Shown here: piece after piece, positions 47,601-59,600 of the stretch
Layout: the number at the start of each line of letters is the position of its first letter
Numbering within the stretch: the first letter of the stretch is position 1
Assembly (NCBI GenBank): GCA_907163375.1
Contig: CAJQUW010006363.1
Span: 1,009,501 to 1,073,500 of the forward strand
Origin: Prostheceraeus crozeri
Lineage: Eukaryota > Platyhelminthes > Polycladida > Euryleptidae
Direction: 5' to 3'
Length of the DNA: 64,000 nucleotides
Program-made: the position numbers and the translations under genes
The notes under the pieces: generated by a model
What the model saw: the letters and a program-made list of their open reading frames with translations, nothing else
Database searches by the model: none
What the model was told of the DNA's origin: nothing

Positions 47601-50600
47601 ACGTTTTAACAAAACTATCGACCATGTGCAGTATTCAATTTAGAGAACTGAATCGGCTATCCTTGAAAAATATACCTAGATAATTCCAAAATTTGGGATC
47701 AATTAATTATCTTACTAAAAATGCATTTTCTCCAGACATTCATCTACATGCAATTTATAGACTGCGAAAGTTTAAACAGGCCGTGATTCAAATAGAAGCA
47801 GGTCCGGTATTCTTGTTATATCAAATATAGCAGGGTGGTGCAGCATGTAGGACCACAAAAAATCATAGAGGTTTATCATAAAGTCAGTGTATCAGTAATT
47901 GTCTGCATTGATGATTTAATTGTAAATGCAAATATATTTGTCGCTCCCCGATCTTGAAGCGATACTTTATTTTAGTCAGTGTAGGATAGAGAGTTTGACG
48001 AAGCTCACAAAAAAGCTTGTGGGTCATTTTTATCAGCTTTGCTTTGCTTAGGTACGCGAAATTTTTTGATGTCACTATCTGTGATGCTGCGGTCTTAAAT
48101 GTTTGTAGCTATCTTCTATTATTTAAATCAGATCTTGTTGAAATTGAAATAATTATAGCGATTGAATCATTTTGCATTAATGAAGCACCGAGTCTGTAGA
48201 AGTGGGCCATAACCTAGGGCAGGCCTTTAACTTAATCACTTTAGCGAAGGATACTGTATTCATTACTAGAAAAGTCTTGATGCAGTATCCTTCGCTAAAG
48301 CGATTAAGTTTAGTGACAACAGGATATCTAAACTCTGTCACCTATTCTATCAACAACTATTCTGCTTTGTCGTTTTCATATCATGCTGTGACGGAATGGC
48401 CTCTCTACCAAGCTTGTACGGTGGTCATTTCTTAATTACTTTCATTTGACAAAGTGAACTGATTTATAGTTAGAGGAAAGCTATGTCTAGCACTGTCTAA
48501 CAACAGCCTTGTGTATATAATGTAGATCGTACGCAGTGTGCGAATGTTAACAGCAAGACCACTTTAAGTCATGATTTCCTTGAATTGATGCAAATGTCTG
48601 CGTAGATTAAATATGAAATATCTTAAATTTCGTGTCATGTGGCATAACTAATTCTAAAAATGTTTTATTATGAACTTGATTGCCCTACGTACAGGTATTC
48701 AGGTAATAGTGATACTCGCCTGTATGTGAGGTAATAATGTTCACAAAGAAATATGAGATATTTTGAATTCGTAGATATCGTGAATATGTTACTAATATCT
48801 ATATAATCATAATTAGAAAATGACGATAAATGATTCATCGATGAAGTCAAAGATATTAAAAATCACGAAGTTTTCAGAAAAGTCAAGTAACTATATTTTG
48901 TTTTCAGTGATGTACCGGAACTTCCTCCTAGGGATTACAAGTCAAAGAGCCAGTCGTATGTGTTTGAAATTAGCAATTCCTTTTTGTAAACTGATTTCAG
49001 CATGTTCCCTTTGAAATAATATTCGATTTTTTGTGTTGATAGCCCTCAAATTACAGGAACAATGAAGGTTGTCGTACATATGCACTTATTATTGATCAAT
49101 CTTAAAGAGAAGGTCATGAAGGTAAGATGAAAAAAATGTCAAAGCTCATAATATTAGCAGCTTCAATAGTTAATTTAAAAGGCAATAAAGCAAAAAATTC
49201 TTTACAAATTACACGCGGAAAATGAGAAAAAGAAAGATTTAAGGAAGATGATGAAGACCGGAAAATTATAGATAGCGATCATGGCTTTTATTATCACAAA
49301 ACTTTTTTGTGCTATGTTCAGAAATGCATCACGCTGCTTTCATGTATCCATACTACGTATCCCTACATCATTTCGTCAGTGGATAATCGAAATTATGATC
49401 GGTGATTTCAGGCGATCTCATAGAGGGATATGCCTAACCTGAGCATGAGACACTGATGATTAAGTGACAGTGTGGATATCACCTAGTCTCCCCTTTTACA
49501 TTGCAGTTATCCACCTGAACTGCCTCCTAGGAATTACAAGTCAAATAGTCTGCCGTATGTATCAGCAAGAAATTCTTGAATATATTATTGAGATCTTTCC
49601 ATGCTTGTATGCCACCTTCGAATCCACTTTTATTTGCAAAAATGTTCTGTACAGAGAGGTTTGCAATAGCAACTAATGAGATAATGCATTGAAGTCATTA
49701 GTCTACCTCAGTCATGTTATCCGTCTATACCCATGAAATCCTGGTTGTTTTCATCTATCAGTGGTAAATAGTTTACCAGCATGTTCAGGTCATCGTCTGG
49801 AAATTCAATGATTGTTGCTGTTAGCATAGATTCTGTGTTCGTATGTGATTTTTCCTTACAAGATGGGAATTTTTGACGAATCTTGATTGTACATGCATAC
49901 TTTGGGGTTGTTCAACAATTTTGTTCACCCTTCTGAATAAGTTACTAAGAAATGACGAGCGAAAAGGAAGTGTTAACCATTATACGAATGAGATGTTCGA
50001 ACAATTACGTAATTGTAATTTAGCTTCGAAGGGCGATCATGGAATCGATTACGGAGCAGGAATGGCTTAAATATATCAGAAAAAAAGATTACATAGCTTT
50101 TGAGAATGTCTTCTTCATTTTGTGTATCCGGATTCACCTATGATGACAAATTCCTGCTGAGACCAACCTCCCCCCTTAAGGGAATCACATCCCTGTTACG
50201 AAATAGGCATGAAACCTATGTGTTTGCGTACTTTCCGTATGCTTCAGCAAAGCCTTTGACATGATTTGATGAGTTTTAAATTTTCTACCCATGAAATCAT
50301 GTTAGAGATGATTCATGCTGATGCAAGTCAATCATTTTGTTGCAGACGAGGAATATTTCCATCTTCATACGTCCAACCAGTGTCCGAGCATGTGGATGAA
50401 GACGATGACGAAGTTGAATACAATGAGATCGAAACGATCGCCACAGCTGCAGCGTCAGCTGGCCATGAGTCTGAGGAATACGGAGTTCTGGGAGAGACAA
50501 CGACCACTCGCCCTCCTGCACCGGTAAATATCCACACTTCGATGTCTCTGATAATAGTCTGTATAATATGAGGCGTGTTCAAATGAAACCCGTTCGCTAT

Positions 50601-53600
50601 ACTGTATTTGCAGAATAGTAGGCAGACAAAGTAAAAACACAATCAATTAGTAACAACTGTGTATTATTAACATAAAAACAGAAGCAACAATAAAAAAAAG
50701 TCTCCGTTGACTTCCCGGCACTTGTCCCATTGCTTGGGTAGGCGTTGAATTCCGTCGGCAAAGAAGGACTTCGGCTGTCCTTTGAACCAATCCCTAACAG
50801 CTGTCTTCACTTCTTCGTCTGATCGGAATCGTTGTCCCTTGAGAAACTTCTTCAGGGGACCAAAAATGTGAAAATCACAAGGTGACAGGTCAGGACTGTA
50901 TGCAGTGTGTTCCAAAACTTCCCAACGCTTCCTTGTCAATTCGTCAGATGTCGCCTTCGAAACGTGTGCTCTTCCGTTGTCGTGAAGAAAAATGACACCT
51001 GATGACAACATACCGGGTTGCTTGCTCTTTATCGCTTGGTGAAGCTTGTCCAAAGTCTGGATATACCGCTGCGAATTGATTGCTTCGTTGGGTTCAAGAA
51101 ACTCGAGGAGCGGCGGGCCCTGAATATCGAAGAATACCGTGAGCATCACCTTCCCTGCAGATTGTTGCACTCGGAACTTCTTCGGCTTGGGTGAACTTGG
51201 ATGCTTCCACTGCATGCTGCTCTGCTTCCCTTCCGGCTCGAAATGATGGCACCACGTCTTGTCTCCAGCCACAATGCGACGCAAGAACTGCTCATTCTCG
51301 GTATTGAAGCGAGTCAGGTGTTCCAAACTGAGTGTTCTCCGTCTTTCCTTGTGGTCTCCAGTAAGCATTCGAGGCACCCATTGAGAGCAAACTTTGTGAT
51401 ACTGCAACTTTTCCTTCACGATGGTCTGCATTGAGCCAATTGAGACATTGAAGTCATCTGCCAGATCTCGAATGCTTCGTCGACGATCGGCTCTGACTGC
51501 GGTATCGATGGTCTCAGTCAGACTTTCAGTCACCACTTTGTGCGCCTGTCCAGGACGTGGCAAATCAGATGTTTCAGTTCGCCCTCTCGAAACTTCCTTG
51601 ACCACTCTGTAACTGTGGTCTTTGAAACAGCTCGATCTCTGTATACTGATGCCATTGTGCGATGGATCTCTGCTGGCATGCATCCTTCTGCGGTCAGGAA
51701 TTGAGTAACCGCTCGCTGGTCTTCTTTGGACGGACTTTCTACCATGAACGACATTTCACTCGTCATTAACCGTGAAGAACAGATACACTTGATGAACAAG
51801 CACATTGTCACGCTGTTATAAAGCACTGAATAGTACTCCACAGGTCTGCTTTGATTAATTGGTCATGCATGAATCCGCTAAGATAAGTCGAGCGGGTTTC
51901 ATTTGAACACGCCTCGTATATTGAATTTCCCATTGCTATCGTGTAGACTAATGGTTCCCAACCTGGTAGTCACGACTCACGAAGAGCTATCTAGAAGCAA
52001 GCATATCACATACAGGTAGTAAATATGACTTGTAAAAAAACAAACATCTCAGACACGGATAAGTGATTTCTTTCTTTCAGTAGGCCTATTCCACTTCCGG
52101 TACAATTTCTTTTTGACGAGTACTAGATTGGAAATGTTCGGTTTTGGCTTTGGATTAAGAGCAACTTTCAAGCCCTTGGTGCTGTTTCATCCAGCCTGAC
52201 TTAGTGAAGGTTCTTGTAGGTTTTCGGTTATGCTACCCGCATGGCAATAAATTATAAATGGATATAAAGCATAGTGTAATTTTGTATGAATTGTTCTTGC
52301 TATGACCATACTCCTTTCATTTTCTAACGGTCGTGATAAAAAGTTCCAGCTTGGTTGAAACAAAGCAGGCTCAATATTCTAATTGACTTTGATTTCATCT
52401 AATCTTTGTGGGTTTATGATCAGAAAATATTTTTGTATGATGGTAATGTTCTCTTCTTGTAAGTGTACTTAATTATAGCTATATCCATAATAGAAAAATG
52501 GCATGATAGCAGTTTGCTCGCCGTTCATCGGAAAAACGAAATCAATTGGTAACCGGACATCGCAATCCATTGTACTCATAATTTCAGGTCGTGTCGGGAT
52601 TGGCCATCTGGTAGAGAAAGGCTCATTTAAACTCAGAAAGTCATTCAGTAGCATGTCACCCCATTCTATTCCTTTGATTACAGCCTTATCCTACACGACC
52701 AGTGATTTCTGCAGACGAATTTGTGGAGGCTCTGTACCCGTGGGAAGGCAAAGAGGCGAATCATTTATCCTTCCAGAAAGGCACCCGTATCCGTGTTATT
52801 GAACGTCAGCATGATGATTGGTGGATGGGAGAATGTGGAGGATCCACTGGATGGTTTCCGAAGACTTATGTCAAGCCTGTCTCCGACTCTGCAGTCTCAG
52901 AGGCGTCTCCTGCTCTGCCTGTGGAACAGGAAGAGTACGAAATGCTTCCAGAAGCTTCCACGGGTCCAGTGTCCAAACCTGAACCTGAAATATCCATTCC
53001 CGCTGTTCATCCCGATGTGAACACATCCGATCTTAACTCCTTGTCCCCCATCTGCCGAGCTGTGGCTATATTTCCGTACAATTCAGCTGAATCCGGTGAT
53101 CTGACTTTTGAGAAAGGCGAGCAGATCCAAATTTTGAAGAAAGAAGACGACTGGTGGACGGGAAGAATTGGTAACAGAACGGGTGTGTTCCCAGGCAACT
53201 TCGTGACTGAGGTGAATGAGAAAGTCAATTTTCTGTAAATTTTCGTTCTCATTGGCGATTGATCATTTCAGAGCCCGACGCCTACATCTCCTACTGGGCA
53301 AGGCCCGGAGCCGCCCGGCTCCAGTGGTGTTTCTTCATTAGCACAGCTTCATCATCAACAACAGTCACAGCAACGGAGTGAGACACCGACTTCCGTGGCC
53401 TCAACTGATGCGGTATGTCAAGTTGACTCGATTTTACTTTCTTTTTCGAATTTGCTTTCTTCTTTTCAGATTTATGGAGTTCTAGGAGGAAAACGTCCGC
53501 CTGTTGCTAAGGTGATTGCTCCATACACTGCTACAGGTCCCGAGCAGATCTCTCTAGTGCCAGGGCAACTGATTCAAGTGCGGAAAAAGTCCCCGAGTGG

Positions 53601-56600
53601 TTGGTGGGAAGGCGAAGTGCAAGTGAGTGTCATCGATTTGGAATTAAAAAGGAATTTCGTGTCAGAAGTTTTTCTCTTTAGCAAGTCGCTTCTAACTTCA
53701 ATAATTGATCTATCGATTCAAGACAGCTTTAACTAGCTACTTGCATTTTTCTACCAAATTTAACACAAGTTTTTAATTACCTGTACTTCTTACACGGGTT
53801 GTATTTTTCTAAGTGATAACAAGCTAAATAAAAATTACCGATTAATAGAGATAATTAATGTTTCAATATTTGTCATGATTTTGCTCTTATGAATAAAAAT
53901 TGAAATGACTTTCATTTCAAATCTACCCTATTGCAGCAAATTCAATGACATAAGCTGCAACCATTGTGTAATCTCGGAGTCTAATCCGTGATCAGTCTCC
54001 GAAGTTCGGATGTAAAGTCTTCCATTCGCTTTCAAAACTACGGTTCTGAGTTATGCTTATTGCAGAACGACTTTTAACGCAGCCTGTCAAACTATATCGC
54101 TCTCAAAACGAAGAATGCAAAGTGAAGCTTCAGAATAGAGTATGTTGTATAGAAGCGCTTTCTGAAAATGCGGTGAGAAGTTCTGTGGCTCTCCTCTCAG
54201 TGATAGAGCGATTAGTTATGTGCTTATTGAGAATTATCTAGTGTATGATGAGTGCACAAGTATGTCAGTCACAACTAGTGTTGCGTGCAGAAGTGATAGC
54301 GAAAAAGCGATAGACGGAACAAAGAATCAGGTTGTCTATCTGCTAAGCAAGTATATGAAGAAATTGCGGCTAAAATTCAGTATGTTTCCTTTCAAGAGAA
54401 CTATCAATGAACTTTTCGCTGCATTTGTATCTTATCCTGGAATTAAGAGAGCCACCGGAGTAAATGAATGACATCACTGATTACTACGTCGCTCGGCGTG
54501 ATGAATACTAGTTTTCATTAATAATATTTACAGTGACATCATTTTGTTACAGTAAATCTGCACATGCGAACTCGGTTAAGACTCGATGAAATTCTATGTT
54601 AAGCTAAAACGACTCACTGACCATTGCGATCATTGCTACAAATATGCTGCAAAATTGTCAGCAAGGGAAACATAAGCGACTAGATTACAGATGACGAATT
54701 TAATGATCCAACAGATAATAGTAAGAAGTAATAGCATTAGCACTAACAAGTTAATCTGCGTCTGAAATTTGTTGAAAAGGAAACTAAATATTTGAATTTA
54801 GTTGAACCATTCAAAGCAGAATGAACGTTATGAAGCATCAAAATTGACTATGTAGGTTAATTGGTACAATTCTGTAATTGATAGGAAGCATAAACTACGC
54901 AAGGGGTTATTTCAATATTTTATTTTCAGTATTTTATTTCAATATAATGCTACCAGGCAGTGTGGTAAAGTGGGATATTCCAAATCTTCTTCAAGAAATT
55001 CAGAGAACGTAGCAGTTAGCGTAGTAGTTGTTCGATAGTCAAGTCTAACTGACTCTATATAGTCTTAAATAAATATCTGCAACACATTGCATTACGATGT
55101 CATCATGGTACCGGTCATTATGGACGTTTTGTGGCTGTCGATTCTGTGAAACGATTTCCGAGGCGAAGTTCTTTCATTCCTAATTTCCTAAAGTAATTTG
55201 GGTGTCGCCATTCGTCTAACTTGAAGCGAAAGCTTCTTGAAGAGGTATCTTCTGCTGAATAATTAGCCTGTTGGGCTGTCCGTCAAAACCCATGAAGGAT
55301 TCACGATGGCCCAGGTTTGCTTGATGGGCATAATAAATAGCCAATAATTTGTTCAGATATTATCAGGCATTAGAATTTCCACGTGACCTTATGAAAGCGA
55401 TCTAGTGGTCTCATTATACTTATCACATTTGATAGCAGTGTACTAATTGAGAACTTATAGAACCTATTTAAGAATTATGCCGAAAAGTAAAAAAAACATT
55501 AATAAAGCATCAAAATTTTTTTATTAAATTTCAAATCCTTCAATCTCGCAACGCCTGCCTGAAATCAGTTTTTATCTTTGCATCTCAAAAACATTGTTAA
55601 AAGTTAAACAGTCGATCAGCCAACTTCATTGTCACCACAAAATCAATCAATGAATTAATTGCAATTATTAGATAGCAGCATTCAATTAATTTATGATGAT
55701 CACTGCAAATTTCAGCAATTTCTGAGCAATCCCAGGAATTTCTATTCAACATCTTAATAATTCTACGAATGCTCACACTGATACACTTTGCTTGTGGATG
55801 TTCACTTCATCGCAGTAGGTCAAGCGTCAACTGTCTGCTCAATTCTGCGAAGAGCCGCCTACTTAAGCTCGTTTCAACTTAGCGTTGTGTGCAGAATAAG
55901 GTCGTGCACATTCTCAGTTGAGTTTGTAAAGCTAGTTTTCTCCGTCATCTGTGACTTAATGTACTTTCCCACTGAGACTACGACATCAGTCTTTTCTCAG
56001 TCCTCTCTGTAAACATCTGCAGAATGAAGTAGAAAGCCCCAAAATCATGGATTGATTCTCCAAATACGTAAATTCCAAAAATCAGATTAGTTCTGATCTA
56101 ACCTTGAAAGTGGTAACTTGACGAAATCATGATCACGTCGGTTTTGATTTATAGCAAATAATTTATTCACAACCCTGAATTCTCTCAATTAGTGCATGAA
56201 AAGTTTAATGATTTCAACCAAGTTTTCCTGACATGTCATTTCTTCTTTGTCATGCCGCTTCTTTGCACGAACGTCAAAGATATTTTCACGAGGTTTTGTC
56301 GCAATGTATTGACGTCGCGTACATTTTGACGCCGCAATGAGTCATTAGATGATTTAATGATGGAAATTTCAAAAAACAGTGACAGATTTTACATGAACTT
56401 TAATGAGACATCTCATTGTAATATCTGTGACTCATTGACAGTCAGTTGAAATGATTTGAAACAGTTCGAAGAATTACGTTTGCAATTCGATAGGATTAAC
56501 TGAGAAGGACATGAACTTCTAGGCATTGATGCCAATTGTGATTCATCTTCAAACTGCTGCTCATCACCTTTACTGAGTTAGCGCCGCGGGACATCTTATC

Positions 56601-59600
56601 CACTGTACTTCTGCCAGACCAACTCTGAATGAACTTTGAGTGACTCAGAAGCGATCGTCAATTGAAGCAACAGATTTTCTTGGTGTCATTCGAAAGGTTT
56701 CTTTGTCTCAGTTTGAACTCGAGTAACTGGGGTAAAAAAGATGGATTTCTACAGGTTTAATTTTCTTCTGTCAGTCAGTTTTTTTCAATCTGTCAATCAA
56801 ATGAAGCCATGAAATGGTAGGTAGAAATTCAATCAATTTACACCCGACTTTCTTTAGCATTTGATTGAGATTCGTGGTTCACCAACTGTTGATTGTTGGA
56901 TAGCCGTAAAGAGCCTCCATGAAAAATTAATAAAACCGAAAGGAAGTAAATAAGAAGCCGCTCGAAACCCACTGGAAAATGAATATGCCATTCAGTCATC
57001 AGGCATCCTCTAAACTATTGCTGTCATTCTCTGCAACCTATTTGTGTGAAAGTGATTTTTAAAGTTACTTGGCCGACGTGAAATCCATTGTGATTTTGAA
57101 CTGGATTTCAGGTGTTCTACTATATCAAGCCAATCAACAATCTATTCAAAATTATTTAAATAAGCAAGACACAAATCATGTGCAACGGTACATGATGAAG
57201 AAATGGTTAATTTCCCAAGCGTTGAGCTGCATGATCAAGTTCGACGAATGTGAGGGGGTAGGCATGTAGGAGGTAAGGCTCAAAGTATAAACACGCTTGA
57301 TGACCAAGCTCAGACACTGTTTGATAAAAAGTTTTATTTCGCCTGCTGCCTCGAAGAGGGGATCCCCTTCGAGTCCAGCATCTCACCACCTTGAAATGAA
57401 CTTATTCTGGGAGCTTACGGGGAATATTACGGGGAGCTAAAGTGTCGACGCAAGTGAAGCTCTGGAGAAGTGATCGACCTACCTTCCAAGGGTTGAGAGT
57501 TGCACTGTCAGTCATTTGCCGTCATCGCGCCTCAAGCCGCGTGGTTTGGAACGTATGGTATCCCAGCAGATGCCAAATCTCTTCTGATGATGTCACTTGC
57601 TTCACCATGAGGTGCGGAACGTCCGGTATTGTGTTTGCAGATAGTGAGTACTACAGATGTCATTTGCACTTACCGCACGTACCGCACTTACATTTATAGG
57701 GGACATATAAAGTAACTCATAAGGTAAGAAGGGATGGGACGATTCGCATCTGAGCGTCGTTTAGCTTGAACCCTAGAGAAGAAAAAGGAAGCAACGTCAC
57801 TCAAACACCGGGGTTCGGAGAAGACACACATCAATCGACACTTGACAACGCTGGTTTGGTCTATTAGGCTATGAATTTGTACCGTTGTCAGTAGTTGATC
57901 GCTTAGTCGTCGTTGGGAATTCAGACGATCTGGTGGCTCATCATTACTCGGACATTTAGATAATAAATAAGAATAAATGGATAATGAATAAGATAAAATA
58001 AAAAATAAAAATAATAAATCAGCAAAAATGGTTGATTCAACACAACTTCGACGTTTTGACTGAAGTCTCCTTTGAAATTGTCGTTAAATAAGCATTAGAT
58101 CAGGGAAAATGTAAATTACAACTTGACATGCTCTTTATTTTGGTTTCTTTATAATTAGGTCATTCAGAATTGTTGTAAATAACGAAATGCAAGCATTATG
58201 GATAGAATATGAGAGACAGCGACTTTTGTAGGCCGCAATGCTTTGCAGTAAAGTGCATTAAAGTTGAAATGGGATAATAGGGTTTTGAATCAAATTTCGT
58301 CACTATATTGAGATAAGATTAGAAAAAGCCGATTTATGGCGATGCTAAACTATATTTCTATTTGCAAGTAATTTCAGCCTACGCACATCGGCTAAAATAA
58401 ATTTCTGATAGAATTTATAGTTCACCGTTGTCATAGAGGTGGTCCTTTCTAACTTTACCTCGATATGATACAGACAATACACAATTTTTCAAACTCCTTC
58501 ACTGTAGCTTTGAAGAAGGATCGGAGAGCACTTCTTTGATAGTTTATGAATGTTAATGACGAAAAGTTTTGGATGCAGTCCACCATTGAGAGATTGACAA
58601 GAGTTGAAGGAATCCGACAATGATTACCTTTCGTTTTCAGCAACGTGGTCAGCAAAGGCGTTTAGGCTGGTTTCCAGCAAATTATGTGCGAGTGTTGGAC
58701 TCCGGTGGTGATGCTGCTTCAACCACTGGCAGCGATCCCAGTAGCGCTCGTCCTAGTTCCTCAATTGCTGCTCCTTTTGTTTCTAAAGGTGAGTGGAGTT
58801 CATTGTGTACTTTTGGAAGTGTCATTATGGTAATTATTTAGGCTACTGACAATGGATTGATAGGCCAGCAAATTTGTTCGAAAATTTTCGAATGTTAATT
58901 ATGAATTAGACCAAATGGATACCATCTTGGGAATAGGAAGTTGCCACGAGTACTCCTTGACCAGTTCTAATTATGTTCCCGTTGGTTTCGAGCCTTGAAT
59001 CCTACGATGGGTTGAAGACCTTGTAGAGTACTTCTACACTATTCTGATTTCTGATGATGTTAGTAACGTGGCATTGAGAGTTGATTCTTAAGGGGTTTGA
59101 TCAAATAGATTAGGTGGGAGGTTCTCCATTAAATAAAAACCTGACAGGGTTGATCACTGTCAGTACTTTGGACTCTTTGTGCTATCATTTGATCACGTTT
59201 CTCGATTATGGATCCGTTTTATTCTTCATCAAACATTATCTTAATACCATAGAGAGTCTCCTGCAATATTGAGATTTTTCTCGGCAGTCTCGAATCTTCA
59301 GATGGAAATGTTTTAATACGTTAAGATTAACACTTATATTAAGTTATAGGAAATGTTGAAAAGTAGTTTTATGTCATTGTGGTAAAATACCTTGTTGAAA
59401 TTTTCAGAACATCGAAATAATTGCATAGACAGCTAAGTTTTATTTGTGTGTGGGGAATTGATTCGGAATGACGTTCCGCAACAACTGCATGATGTCATTG
59501 AAAATATATTCAGCCCTGATCAAATCCATTAATTTCTATATTTATGAATCCAAAGATTGTTGACAATGGAAAATGACACATGTTGATTCATGATTATTTT

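Larger units (their letters stand above)
47149..50345. other. intron region splitting SH3-A, with three microexons
   Basis: This is 3.2 kb between the two constant SH3-A exons. It contains microexons at 47233, 48908 and 49507 and an inverted repeat at 48229-48310. No transposon was recognised in it, which is unusual for introns of this size in this gene. Confidence 0.7.
50524..52683. other. intron with mariner insertion
   Basis: A 2.2-kb intron, of which 1.35 kb is the mariner at 50569-51916. The rest is AT-rich with nothing recognised. Confidence 0.65.

Noticed and set aside
48229-48310. Inverted repeat read as a pre-miRNA hairpin
   Set aside because: The stem is of plausible size, but nothing in the sequence alone separates it from a foldback element; no claim made.
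52702-52716. AG at 52715 as the acceptor of the SH3-B exon
   Set aside because: It would need a phase-1 upstream exon, but the preceding exon ends in phase 0; the AG at 52683 fits and gives an open frame.
57265-57960. Solo long terminal repeat of a retroelement
   Set aside because: Only composition and a general resemblance support it; no paired repeat, target duplication or coding part is visible, so it is listed only as a low-confidence block.
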